NCBI GenBank assembly: GCA_014860395.1
Contig: JACZJU010000084.1
Span: 1-55,132 of the forward strand
Direction of reading: 5' to 3'
DNA from: Burkholderiales bacterium
Lineage (GTDB): Bacteria; Pseudomonadota; Gammaproteobacteria; Burkholderiales; SG8-39
DNA: 55,132 nucleotides
This document shows, piece after piece, positions 27,955 through 36,927 of this stretch. How positions within the stretch are numbered: the first letter of the stretch is position 1; the number at the start of each line of letters is the position of its first letter. The position numbers and the translations under genes were made by a program. The notes below the pieces were generated by a model. That model was not told the DNA's origin and searched no databases. It saw only the letters and a program-made list of their open reading frames with translations.

Positions 27955-29250
27955 ATGCAAAAATCGATCTACATCATCGACGGCGCGCGCACGCCGTTTC
28001 TGAAGGCGCGCAACCGGCCGGGCCCGTTTTCCGCGGGCGACCTGGCGGTGGCTGCGGGCAAGACCCTGCTCGCGCGCCAGCCGTTCGCGCCGGACGCATT
28101 CGACGAAGTCATCCTGGGCTGCGCCTCGCCCAGCGCGGACGAGGTCAATGTCGGGCGCGTGGTCGCGCTGCGCCTGGGCTGCGGCGACAAGGTGCCGGGC
28201 TGGACCGTGATGCGCAACTGCGCCTCGGGCATGCAGGCGCTGGACTCGGCCATGGTCAACATCCAGACCGGCCGCGCGAACCTCGTGCTCGCCGGCGGCG
28301 TCGATGCACTGTCGCGCGCGCCGCTGCTGCTGTCGGATGCGATGGTGCTGTGGCTGTCCGGATTCTATGCCGCCAAGAGCATCGGTCAAAAGGCCGTGGC
28401 CCTGGCGAAACTGAAGCCCCGCTACTTCGCCCCGGTGATCGGCATCATGAAAGGCCTGACCGATTCCTATGTCGGCCTGCTCATGGGCCAGACCGCGGAA
28501 AATCTCGCGCAGCGCTTCGGCATCACGCGCGCGCAGATGGATGCGTACTCGGTGCGCAGCCACCAGCGCGTGACACACGCGCAGGACGAGGGGCGCCTGG
28601 AAGAAGTCGTGCCGGTGTACGACGCCAAGGGAAAACTCTATGCGCAGGACGACGGCGTGCGCCGCGACTCCAGCATGGAAAACCTGGCGAAGCTCAAACC
28701 CTTCTTCGACCGCAAGTACGGCAACGTCACCCCGGGCAATTCCTCGCAGATCACCGACGGCGCCGCCTGGCTGATCCTCGCCTCCGAAGAAGCGGTCGCG
28801 CGGCACGGCCTCAAACCCATCGGCCGCATCCTCGATTCGCAATGGGCGGGGCTGGACCCGGCGCAAATGGGGCTGGGCCCGGTGCATGCCGCGACGCCGA
28901 TACTCAAACGCCACGGCCTGAGCCTCGATGACCTGGATGCCTGGGAAATCAACGAAGCCTTCGCCGCGCAAGTGCTCGCCTGCATCGCAGCGTGGAACGA
29001 TGCAGACTATTGCAGGGAGCAGCTGGGCCTGGATGCACCGCTGGGTGCGCTGGCCGAAGACAAGCTCAACGTCGACGGCGGCGCGATCGCGCTGGGCCAT
29101 CCGGTCGGCTCCTCCGGCGCACGCATCGTGCTGCACCTGCTGCAGGTGCTGCGGCGCGGCGCCAAGGCCGGAGCGCCGCCGCGGCGCGGCATCGCCTCGA
29201 TCTGCATCGGCGGCGGCCAGGGCGGGGCGATGCTCGTGGAAAGCATATGA
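27955..29250 (+). CDS. fadI: acetyl-CoA C-acyltransferase (thiolase, FadI type)
   Basis: This thiolase performs the last beta-oxidation step, cleaving 3-ketoacyl-CoA with CoA. It has 431 residues. The nucleophile is C89 in MRNCASGMQALD. The catalytic His is in ALGHPVGSSGAR, and the second Cys is in ICIGGGQGG near the C-terminus. It lies 46 bp after fadE and overlaps fadJ by 4 bp (ATGA), as expected for a two-subunit trifunctional complex. The FadI-type assignment rests on length and on pairing with fadJ. Confidence 0.92.
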   Translation: MQKSIYIIDGARTPFLKARNRPGPFSAGDLAVAAGKTLLARQPFAPDAFDEVILGCASPSADEVNVGRVVALRLGCGDKVPGWTVMRNCASGMQALDSAMVNIQTGRANLVLAGGVDALSRAPLLLSDAMVLWLSGFYAAKSIGQKAVALAKLKPRYFAPVIGIMKGLTDSYVGLLMGQTAENLAQRFGITRAQMDAYSVRSHQRVTHAQDEGRLEEVVPVYDAKGKLYAQDDGVRRDSSMENLAKLKPFFDRKYGNVTPGNSSQITDGAAWLILASEEAVARHGLKPIGRILDSQWAGLDPAQMGLGPVHAATPILKRHGLSLDDLDAWEINEAFAAQVLACIAAWNDADYCREQLGLDAPLGALAEDKLNVDGGAIALGHPVGSSGARIVLHLLQVLRRGAKAGAPPRRGIASICIGGGQGGAMLVESI

Positions 29251-31199
29251 ACGCCCAGTACAGACATTGGCGCTACGAGACCGACCAGGACAGGCTCGTC
29301 TGGCTCACCTTCGACAAGGCCGGCGAATCCACCAACACTTTTTCCGCCGACGCGATCACCGAACTTAACGCGATCCTGCAGGAAATCCGCGCCGCCACGC
29401 CGCGCGGCCTGATCATCCGTTCGGGCAAGAGTTCGGGTTTCATCGCCGGCGCGGACATCAAGGACTTCGCCGCGGCGCAGAGCGTGGAGGACGGCATGGC
29501 CATCATCCGCCGCGGCTGGGACATGTTCCACGCCGTTGCGGCCCTGCCCTTCCCCACGGTGGCCATGGTGAACGGCTTCTGCATGGGCGGCGGAGTGGAG
29601 CTTGCGCTTGCCTGCCGCTATCGCGTGGCGCTGGACGATCCAAAAACCCGCTTCGCCCTGCCCGAGGTGATGCTGGGCATCCTGCCCGCCTGGGGCGGGA
29701 TCAAGTACCTGCCCAAGCTGGTCGGCCCGACGGTGGCGCTGGACATGCTGCTCAGCGGCAAGAGCGTGGACGCGCGCAAGGCGAAACGCATCGGCCTGGT
29801 CGATGCCTGCGTGCCATTGCGCGTGCTGGAGAACGCCGCGCGCATGACCGCGCTGGAGGCGCGGTCGCCGCACCAGCCGCCTCTCATGCAGCGGCTGATG
29901 AACACGGCGCCGTTCAAATCCGTGGTCGCCGCCATGGCGAGAAAGCAGGTGGCGAAGCGCGCCGCGCGCGAGCACTACCCCGCGCCCTACGTCATTCTCG
30001 ATTTGTGGGCGCGCTACGACGGCGATCCGTTCGCGCCGCCGCTTTCCGACCCGGCCTCGCCCGCAGCGCTGATGCAGGGCGAAACGGTGAAGAACCTGAT
30101 CCGGATTTACTTCCTGCAGGAAAGAATGAAAGGCCTGGGCAAGGCCGGCGATTTTGCCGCCAAACACGTGCACGTGATCGGTGCCGGCGTGATGGGCGGC
30201 GACATCGCCGCGCTATGCGCCATGCGCGGCCTGCGCGTCACGCTGCAGGACCAGAACGCCGAGCGCCTCGAGCCGGCGATGCAGCGCGCGGGCAAGATGT
30301 TCCGCCGGCGGCTGCGCGACCAGGCGCGCCTGCGCGATGCCCTGGACCGGCTGGTGCCCGATGTCGCGGGCGACGGCGTGAAGAAGGCCGACCTGATCAT
30401 CGAAGCGATATTCGAAAATCTCGAAGCCAAGCGCGCGCTGTTCGCCCGACTGGAAAAAGACGCCAGGCCCGACGCGATCCTCGCCAGCAACACCTCCAGC
30501 CTCAAGCTCGCCGACATCGGCGCGAACCTCGCAAATCCTGGCCGCCTGGTCGGCATCCACTTTTTCAACCCGGTGGCGCAGATGATGCTGGTGGAAGTGG
30601 TGGCCGGCGCGAACACCGAGCCGAGCATCGCGAACCGGGCCGCCGCCTTCGTGCGGCAGCTCGACAAACTGCCGCTGCCGGTCAGGGACTCGCCCGGCTT
30701 CCTGGTGAACCGCGTGCTCGGCCCCTATCTCAATCAGGCATTCCGCATGGTGGAAGAAGGCCTGAGTGCAGAAACCGTCGATGCCGCCGCCACCCGCTTC
30801 GGCATGCCCATGGGCCCGATCGAACTCGCCGACACCGTCGGCCTGGACATTTGCATCGCCGCAGGCAAAAGCCTCGCTGCCGCGAGCGCCGCCGCCGGCC
30901 AGCCCGCGACGGTGCCGAAACAACTCGAGCAACTGGTCGCGGCGGGACACCTCGGCAAGAAAACCGGACGCGGCTATTACGCGTGGCGCGAGGGCAAGGC
31001 GGTGAAGGGCGCGCCCGGCGCCGTCCCGGAAGAACTGATCGAGCGCCTGATCGCGCCGTATCTCAAGGAAGCGCAGGCGGCGCTGGCCGAAGGCGTAGTC
31101 GCCGACGCCGACCTCGCCGATGCCGGCCTGATCTTCGGCACCGGCTTCGCGCCGTTCCGCGGCGGTCCGCTGAATTACCTGAAGAATAGGGAGACTTGA
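29247..31199 (+). CDS. fadJ: 3-hydroxyacyl-CoA dehydrogenase / enoyl-CoA hydratase (FadJ type)
   Basis: A bifunctional beta-oxidation subunit of 650 residues. The N-terminal crotonase domain has the oxyanion-hole segment SSGFIAGADIKDF. Its two catalytic glutamates are in CMGGGVELALA and FALPEVMLGILPAWGG. The C-terminal dehydrogenase domain starts with the NAD loop VIGAGVMGGDIA. Later segments are ASNTSSLKLADI, GIHFFNPVAQMMLVEVV and DSPGFLVNRVLGPYLNQAF. It ends with GTGFAPFRGGPLNYLK, a family-typical tail. The last 105 bp of its coding sequence recur exactly at 36633-36737. Confidence 0.94.
   Translation: MNAQYRHWRYETDQDRLVWLTFDKAGESTNTFSADAITELNAILQEIRAATPRGLIIRSGKSSGFIAGADIKDFAAAQSVEDGMAIIRRGWDMFHAVAALPFPTVAMVNGFCMGGGVELALACRYRVALDDPKTRFALPEVMLGILPAWGGIKYLPKLVGPTVALDMLLSGKSVDARKAKRIGLVDACVPLRVLENAARMTALEARSPHQPPLMQRLMNTAPFKSVVAAMARKQVAKRAAREHYPAPYVILDLWARYDGDPFAPPLSDPASPAALMQGETVKNLIRIYFLQERMKGLGKAGDFAAKHVHVIGAGVMGGDIAALCAMRGLRVTLQDQNAERLEPAMQRAGKMFRRRLRDQARLRDALDRLVPDVAGDGVKKADLIIEAIFENLEAKRALFARLEKDARPDAILASNTSSLKLADIGANLANPGRLVGIHFFNPVAQMMLVEVVAGANTEPSIANRAAAFVRQLDKLPLPVRDSPGFLVNRVLGPYLNQAFRMVEEGLSAETVDAAATRFGMPMGPIELADTVGLDICIAAGKSLAAASAAAGQPATVPKQLEQLVAAGHLGKKTGRGYYAWREGKAVKGAPGAVPEELIERLIAPYLKEAQAALAEGVVADADLADAGLIFGTGFAPFRGGPLNYLKNRET
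31079..31183 (+). repeat. 105-bp direct repeat, left copy (3' end of intact fadJ)
   Basis: Every base matches 36633-36737, an offset of 5554 bp. The identity stops abruptly at both ends. It lies within the functional gene. Confidence 0.95.
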
Positions 31200-31200
31200 T

Positions 31201-31255
31201 CCGCAGAAGACGCGGTGGAAAATCTATTGTGTATTTTCCCCCGCTACCTCTGCGG
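31201..31255 (+). terminator. nested hairpin after fadJ
   Basis: The outer stem is CCGCAGA (31201-31207) paired with TCTGCGG. The inner stem is GCGGTGGAAAAT paired with ATTTTCCCCCGC with one mismatch. It begins 2 bp after the fadJ stop. No strong U-run follows, so it is a probable transcription end or 3'-protecting structure rather than a textbook terminator. Confidence 0.5.
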
Positions 31256-31341
31256 TAGATGTTTATTTACCCTGGGCCTTTAACCCCTTTGACCCCCATG
31301 ACGCGGATTGCGGGCTTACGTCCGAATCTGCTCCCGTCACC

Positions 31342-31607
31342 TTGGCGCTCGAGTTGAAGCCCGATGTTGTCTGCTTCGACTACGTGATGCCTGAGACGAG
31401 CGGCCTGGATGTATTGCATTGCATCCGGGCGAAATTGCCGCAACCTTGACCTTGATTGTAACCGCCAAAGCCGATCGAGAAACCGTGCAGGCAGCGTTGC
31501 AGGGCGGAGCCGACGGCTACGCCGTCAAACCCTTCAACACTGGTCGCCTACTGGCCGCACTGGAACAGGCGCGGACCAAAGCGCGAAAACAGAAGGCTGC
31601 AACATAG
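31342..31607 (+). pseudogene. decayed CheY-like response regulator, paralogue of the gene at 36928
   Basis: The sequence aligns over most of its length with the second half of the intact regulator at 36928-37314. It keeps the phospho-acceptor region (VCFDYVMPETSGLDVL) and the C-terminal VQAALQGGADGYAVKPFN. Roughly the first 50 codons are missing or unrecognisable. One base is missing near 31441-31451, so the upstream frame meets TGA and the rest continues in another frame. By eye about one base in five differs from the intact copy. It occupies the same place behind a fadJ end as the intact gene does behind the fadJ fragment at 36.6 kb. Confidence 0.75.
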
Positions 31608-32104
31608 GATTAGAGATTATGCGTCCATTCCCGAATGCTACGGGCAACTCGGCTGGCGTCTGCAGCTCCCAGTGCGACCTGCATATACGAGAAATTTTGC
31701 GGAACGATGGCGAGAACCGACCCGGCCTGGTGGCGGGCTTTCAATAATTGTTGCCGCTGATATTCTTCACGCCATAACTGCGTTAAAGGGATCGCGGTAG
31801 GACACCTTTCTAGCGACCTTACTCCAAAAAGAAGTAATTCGAGCCCGAGAACCTTAATACCGGGGAAGCGGGAGCACTGCGACGCTGGAGATCATTCGAA
31901 AGGAGATTGATACTGGCCTAGTGCTTCGCGGGGTCGGCAATATAAGGTAGTTTGGGCAGGGCGCCATTTTGGAGCCTCTTGAGAATGAGAACCCTTGCCC
32001 ATGGTTGGACCTGTTAGCCGCATGGATTTTTTTCGACGTTTCGGGTAACGTCCTATAGCCGAGAACAGTGCGTAAAATGCGATAACGAGTCTAGGGAGAG
32101 AAGA
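31608..32104. other. gene-free stretch at the left of the exported-protein cassette
   Basis: No coding region, RNA or repeat is recognised over about 500 bp. Its base composition looks less G+C-rich than the surrounding operons. The last bases carry the Shine-Dalgarno (GGAGAGAAG) of the lipoprotein gene that follows. Confidence 0.4.
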
Positions 32105-32791
32105 ATGACTATCAGAGCGGTCCTATGGGCGGCTGTCGCCATCGTTCTCAGTGGCTGCGCCTCAACCCCCCAGCAATCTGTCCAGCTTGACCAGAACACG
32201 CTTATCTCGAAAGAGAGCCGACTGGGCGTTGCCATGACAGCACTGCCGAAGATCGATACCCATCTGCGCGGCGCCGACTGCCTTTTGTGCATGGCCGTTG
32301 CGGCGGGCATGAATTCGACGCTGACTACCTACACGCAGACTCTTCCATACGAGGACCTGCCAAAACTGAAGAACAAGGTTGCGGAGTTGATCCGCAAGAA
32401 AGGCACGAACGCGACGGTGATCGCGGAGGATCTCAAAATCGATGCCTTGACGGACTTTGACCCCAAGGGCCTGAATATCGCCAAGAAAGATTTTTCATCG
32501 CTGAAGGGAAAATACAATATCGACAAACTTCTGGTTATAGACATAACTGCTATCGGCATGCTGCGAACCTATTCCGCCTATGTCCCCACGAGCGATCCAA
32601 AAGGGATGTTGGAGGGGACCGGGTACATCGTCAATCTGAGCAACAATACGTATGAATGGTACATGCCGGTTAGCGTAGTCAAGAGCACCGACAATAATTG
32701 GGATGAACCTCCGAAGTTTCCCGGCCTGACCAACGCTTACTTTGAAACACTTGAGATCGGGAAAGACAGCTTCCTCAAACCGTTTGAATGA
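32105..32791 (+). CDS. lipoprotein of unknown function
   Basis: A 228-residue protein that I do not recognise. It has a lipoprotein signal: a hydrophobic N-terminus ending VLSGC, with C18 as the lipidated residue. The mature part has a cysteine pair (GADCLLCMAVAAG, near residues 59-62), a Lys-rich helix (KLKNKVAELIRKKG) and a repetitive strand-like C-terminus (GTGYIVNLSNNTYEWYMPV). The ATG follows a strong Shine-Dalgarno. It overlaps the next gene by 4 bp, so the two probably work together at the cell envelope. It may be attached to the outer membrane, as the residue after Cys is Ala rather than Asp. Confidence 0.8.
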   Translation: MTIRAVLWAAVAIVLSGCASTPQQSVQLDQNTLISKESRLGVAMTALPKIDTHLRGADCLLCMAVAAGMNSTLTTYTQTLPYEDLPKLKNKVAELIRKKGTNATVIAEDLKIDALTDFDPKGLNIAKKDFSSLKGKYNIDKLLVIDITAIGMLRTYSAYVPTSDPKGMLEGTGYIVNLSNNTYEWYMPVSVVKSTDNNWDEPPKFPGLTNAYFETLEIGKDSFLKPFE

Positions 32792-33705
32792 TCTCGCAGT
32801 CGCAAAGGGTCGCATGCATTGTCGCAAAGGTTTTCGCGGCGATGATTTTCAACCTGCATGCCTGGGCGCAAAGCGATGTAGAGCCGCCGCAACCAAGCGC
32901 CATTCGACCGGCCGCTATGGAACATAACTGGTCCCTGCTGCTGCCAAATAGCGAAAAAGTCAGCTATAAGGGCATCGCCAACTTCGACGACGCCGGCGCA
33001 GGCACCATGCAGATGCTTTATCCAGCTCCAGATGCAGCGGGCTTACTGGCTGCAGTTCTTACGCATGGATTCCTCGCCGAGTCCGCAAAAAATTCCCAGA
33101 AGGACAAGCTTCAACAGGCAGCCGACAGCGTCTTGACGCCCTATGAAGCGGTATTGAGCGGCTACACGCACAAGGAACTCATGCAGCGGGGTTTGCAAAT
33201 GATGGCGAGCAGCGGCGCCAGGAAGCTGGTTGACCCCGCGGAAAGATCCTCGGCAGATTGGCACATCGAAAGCACACCGGTCTTTTCCATCACCCAGGAT
33301 CAGAGCGCCTTCGTCCTGCACAACGTCATATCGATCTATAGGCCCGGCGCAGCATCTGCCGCCGCATACCAATACACCGTAAAAGTGGTGTCCCAGCCCA
33401 GGGACGAGGCGGATCTGCCCGCCTTCTGGACGGCCAATAATGGTGAAAAGCTGAAGGAGGAGAGCGCCAGGCTTTTTGCTGAATCCTTGGACATTGCACT
33501 CGGAGAAGCGGCAGGTCGGCAGAGCACGAACGGCAGTTACAGGACGATCCGGTATATGGAGGGCGGCGCAGAAAGAATGGAACGCGGCCTGCCCATCAGC
33601 GAGCGCTGCAATCGGGTATTGATGAAGACTTTGCGGGACTGGCTCATGTCTGTTCCCACCCGGCGAGGCGCGGCAGGCGCCGCAGCTGCCACATGCGAAA
33701 AGTAA
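32788..33705 (+). CDS. exported protein of unknown function
   Basis: A 305-residue protein with a likely Sec signal peptide (hydrophobic residues about 9-26, cleavage after AWA). No family is recognised. It is mixed alpha/beta with a Glu/Gln/Lys-rich helical middle (SAKNSQKDKLQQAADSVLTP). There are two Cys in the C-terminal third and a low-complexity Ala-rich end. It starts inside the stop region of the lipoprotein gene (4-bp ATGA overlap), so the two are co-translated. The next gene follows 145 bp later on the same strand. Confidence 0.75.
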   Translation: MISQSQRVACIVAKVFAAMIFNLHAWAQSDVEPPQPSAIRPAAMEHNWSLLLPNSEKVSYKGIANFDDAGAGTMQMLYPAPDAAGLLAAVLTHGFLAESAKNSQKDKLQQAADSVLTPYEAVLSGYTHKELMQRGLQMMASSGARKLVDPAERSSADWHIESTPVFSITQDQSAFVLHNVISIYRPGAASAAAYQYTVKVVSQPRDEADLPAFWTANNGEKLKEESARLFAESLDIALGEAAGRQSTNGSYRTIRYMEGGAERMERGLPISERCNRVLMKTLRDWLMSVPTRRGAAGAAAATCEK

Positions 33706-33850
33706 ACGAGATCCGTGGGCTCTTTCAAACCCTAGTCAAAAGAAAAGAGGCCTGGAAGGAAAAAGTTTGGCGCCTGATTTGATCTGAAATTTAGGCGCCG
33801 TCAGGACTGAAGCTGTGAGATCAAACCAGTTTTCTAAATGGGAGATAACC

Positions 33851-36466
33851 ATGGGTTCGCGCCTCATCCGCTGCATGCTGGCGATCTTGATCGTCATTTT
33901 GCTCCAGGCGTGTGGCGGGGGCGGCGGCGGGGGCACCGGTGAGACGGGAACGCCAACAACGCCCAGCGTACTCGTCTCGGGTAGTGTTCAGGCCCCTGGC
34001 GGCCAACTCGCATCGCTGGAGCAAAGTAACTGGACGACCAGGCTCGCATCCATGTTCATTTCCGCCAGCTATGCCGACGTGATCGGGCTGGCAAATGTGC
34101 CCAACGGTACCGTAGTGGAGCTGGTGCGGGTCGACGCGTTCACCGGCGGTGCCACCGGCGCGCCGCTTGCGACCACGAGCGTTTCGGCGGGACGCTACAG
34201 TTTCGATCTGACGAGCCTGGGACTGGACTACTCCACCACCCTGCAAGCCAGGCTTGCAAGCGCGACCGGCATCCAGATGCGCACGTTCCTCAATGGTGCC
34301 GTGGCGAATCTCGACCCCAATTCCGAGGCCGCGGTTCAGCTGATACTGGAAAGCATCGCCGCGATGCCGGGAAGCTCGCTTGCGGTGCTGACGGTCAAGG
34401 ACCTCGACGACCTAGTGGCAAGCATGGACATGCTCACATCTGCCGCCGGGATCACGGCGGACTCAAGCACCGCATCCACCGTCAGCGCCATCAAGAGCAC
34501 GCTTAAAGCGAAGCAGGAACTGAGCGCGCTGTTGAGCACCAAGCTCACCGCCGGGCATGCCGCCACCGGCCCGGGCGATCTCGCCAACTATTTTCCACTC
34601 TCCCCTGGGGATACCTGGACCTATTCGGTCAGCGAAAACGGGGCGGCGGCGGCAAGCGCCGAAGTGGCCGCCGTCGGGACCGCGACGCAAAGAAACGGGG
34701 CTACGGTCACACCTGTTTCCTTCAGCTCAACCAGCTTCCCGCTGCCGTCGTCGGGAGGCCCTGCGCCGACGCTTGAGAACACCGAATTCTATGTCAAAGA
34801 CAGCTCGGGACTGATTTCATACGGCAATTCAACCGACCCGGCCGGTCTGACGACGCTCGCCCCCACCTTCAAGGTACTCAAGCTGCCTGCCAAAGCCGGG
34901 GACACATTGGTCGCGGTGGACAAAACCGGCAGTTTCAACTTCGGCGAGGACCTCGATGGCGACGGAATTCCCGAAACCCTCACTCGCTTGAAGATCGACA
35001 ATGTCGTCACCGGATACCAGAGCATCTCTGTGGCGGCGGGAACGTTTCGCTGCCTGGTCGTAGAAATCCATCTCCTGACGTCCATTCAGGCTTCCTCAAA
35101 CAACGTTACCGTCACCGCGACAGGGAAGACCACCTGGTTCCTGGCTCCGGGTGTGGGCATCGTCCGGCAGGTGCAAGTTACCAATGGGACAGCGAGCAAC
35201 GGCGCGGTGCTTCCCCAGGTCACGAGTCAGAGGGATCTCGTTGGCGCAACTATCGCTGGCGTCACCATCGGAAACCCGCCGCCTGCAGCGACTCCCGTGC
35301 CAACGTCGGCACCTGTGCCGACGTTCACGCCGAATCCGTCGCCATTGCCGCCGCTCAGCCAATCGGTCGCCTACCAGATAGACTACGCACATTCCGGACA
35401 AGCGAAACTGACTGGCCCGATCGCATTCCCAAGCGCTCCCACCTGGAGCGTCACGCTCGGCGGCGCGGTCTCCTATCCGCTGATTGCGGACGGAAAGGTA
35501 TTCGTGCTTACCGCAGGATTGGCCGGAGGCTATGGGACTCAACTATATGCCCTGGATAAACTTAGCGGCAGCATCGTCTGGGGGCCGGTAGCGATTGCAG
35601 GAACCTACTATTGGTCTGGCCATGCCTATGACCATGGCAAGATATTCGTGGTCAATTATGATGGCCTGTTGAAATCCATCGATGCAAACACTGGGCTAGC
35701 CGGTTGGAGTACCAAGCTAGACCAGTATTCCTTTTCAGCACCGCCGACAGCGGTGAACGGCATCGTCTATGTCGCAGGTTCCGGCGGTGGAGGGACCCTG
35801 TACGCAGTAGATGAATCGAACGGCAATGTCTTGTGGTCGAAATTTGTGGCAAATGGGGGCAATAGCTCGCCGACGGTATCCGGCGACGGGGTTTTCGTCT
35901 CCTATCCATGTCAGGTCTATAAATTCGACCCACTGACAGGGGGCTCACTCTGGCATTATTCGGGCGGATGCTCGGGCGGCGGCGGCAAAACGGCTGCCTA
36001 CGCAAACGGCTCTTTGTACGTACGGGATAGGAGCGATTCAACGGCGCGCATTTACAGTGCGGCGACAGGCACTCAAGTCAGCAACTTTGCCTACGGAACG
36101 GTCCCCGCGCTCACGGCTCAAATCGGTTTCTTTAACAATACAAGCGGGTTCGTTGGCAGTGCAGGAACATTGCAGGGGGTGGATTTACCCTCGCACAATG
36201 TCCTTTGGAGTTTCGCTGGCGATGGTCAACTTGTCTCCGCGCCAATTGTCATCAACCAATATGTCGTCATTGGCTCCAGCTCGGGGAATGTCTATGCCCT
36301 TGACAGCGCTACCGGAGCGCAAGTGTGGAGCGGTAATGCCAGCGCACCGATAGTCGGAGCCTACGAACAGTCTGTGACTCAGCCTTGGCCTGGATTAGGC
36401 GCAGGGGAGGGATTTTTGGTCGTCCCGGCAGGGAATGTGCTTACCGCGTGGCGTGTCGGGCCGTAA
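33851..36466 (+). CDS. lipoprotein with C-terminal PQQ-like beta-propeller
   Basis: An 871-residue lipoprotein. The lipobox is LLQAC (C21), followed directly by a run of glycines, then a Thr/Pro-rich tether. An N-terminal region of about 450 residues is Ser/Thr/Ala-rich. A Pro/Thr-rich linker (NPPPAATPVPTSAP) leads into about 330 residues containing seven visible PQQ-type blades: YALDKLSGSIVW, SIDANTGLAGW, YAVDESNGNVLW, YKFDPLTGGSLW, YSAATGTQV, GVDLPSHNVLW and YALDSATGAQVW. Such propellers (BamB-like or PQQ-enzyme-like) serve as binding scaffolds. No dehydrogenase active site is seen. The ATG at 33851 has a GGAGA Shine-Dalgarno. An in-frame start 36 bp upstream is weaker. Confidence 0.82.
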   Translation: MGSRLIRCMLAILIVILLQACGGGGGGGTGETGTPTTPSVLVSGSVQAPGGQLASLEQSNWTTRLASMFISASYADVIGLANVPNGTVVELVRVDAFTGGATGAPLATTSVSAGRYSFDLTSLGLDYSTTLQARLASATGIQMRTFLNGAVANLDPNSEAAVQLILESIAAMPGSSLAVLTVKDLDDLVASMDMLTSAAGITADSSTASTVSAIKSTLKAKQELSALLSTKLTAGHAATGPGDLANYFPLSPGDTWTYSVSENGAAAASAEVAAVGTATQRNGATVTPVSFSSTSFPLPSSGGPAPTLENTEFYVKDSSGLISYGNSTDPAGLTTLAPTFKVLKLPAKAGDTLVAVDKTGSFNFGEDLDGDGIPETLTRLKIDNVVTGYQSISVAAGTFRCLVVEIHLLTSIQASSNNVTVTATGKTTWFLAPGVGIVRQVQVTNGTASNGAVLPQVTSQRDLVGATIAGVTIGNPPPAATPVPTSAPVPTFTPNPSPLPPLSQSVAYQIDYAHSGQAKLTGPIAFPSAPTWSVTLGGAVSYPLIADGKVFVLTAGLAGGYGTQLYALDKLSGSIVWGPVAIAGTYYWSGHAYDHGKIFVVNYDGLLKSIDANTGLAGWSTKLDQYSFSAPPTAVNGIVYVAGSGGGGTLYAVDESNGNVLWSKFVANGGNSSPTVSGDGVFVSYPCQVYKFDPLTGGSLWHYSGGCSGGGGKTAAYANGSLYVRDRSDSTARIYSAATGTQVSNFAYGTVPALTAQIGFFNNTSGFVGSAGTLQGVDLPSHNVLWSFAGDGQLVSAPIVINQYVVIGSSSGNVYALDSATGAQVWSGNASAPIVGAYEQSVTQPWPGLGAGEGFLVVPAGNVLTAWRVGP

Positions 36467-36632
36467 TTTCAGCCACCGCTAAGCGCTCGATATCGCACGC
36501 GACTCTTGAGCCATCCCCCGCCGCCCACGCGCTCACCTTGAACACACGCGCTAGGCTGGTCAAAGTCGAGTTGTTTTCGAACGCTAAGCTCATGGCGCGC
36601 GGGGACACGCGCTTTGTCCCGAAGATCGATCG
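36467..36632. other. spacer between propeller gene and fadJ fragment
   Basis: No gene is recognised. The right boundary is where identity to fadJ begins abruptly at 36633. Confidence 0.5.
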
Positions 36633-36747
36633 GGCGCTGGCCGAAGGCGTAGTCGCCGACGCCGACCTCGCCGATGCCGGCCTGATCTTCGGCACCGGCT
36701 TCGCGCCGTTCCGCGGCGGTCCGCTGAATTACCTGAAAAGCAGATGA
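36633..36747 (+). pseudogene. fadJ 3'-terminal fragment (right copy of 105-bp direct repeat)
   Basis: Bases 36633-36737 are identical to 31079-31183. They encode the last 35 or so residues of FadJ (AEGVVADADLADAGLIFGTG and on to LNYLK) before ending at a TGA. Nothing upstream resembles the rest of fadJ, so the fragment is non-functional. The sequence after it (ATCCGCGGCG, GAACGCGCGG) also loosely resembles that after the intact fadJ. This means the duplication reached into the downstream response regulator. Confidence 0.9.
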
Positions 36748-36927
36748 ATCCGCGGCGTTGAGAACGCGCGGAAATAAATATCCTGCGCCTGCCCCCTCCG
36801 ATCCCCGCAACTGCGGCGGCAGACGCCGCAAACCCGTGACAAAAGTCGCCTTGTTGCGTGCCGAATACGGCAACCCCCAGTCCACCGTGACATAATGTCG
36901 TTTCCGCAAGCTTAGAGGTCTTCTTCA

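Noticed and set aside
31184..36737. Integrative element with its own integrase or transposase
   Set aside because: The 105-bp direct repeats resemble attachment sites, but no recombinase, terminal inverted repeat or mobility gene is visible between them. It is therefore reported only as a duplication-bounded cassette.
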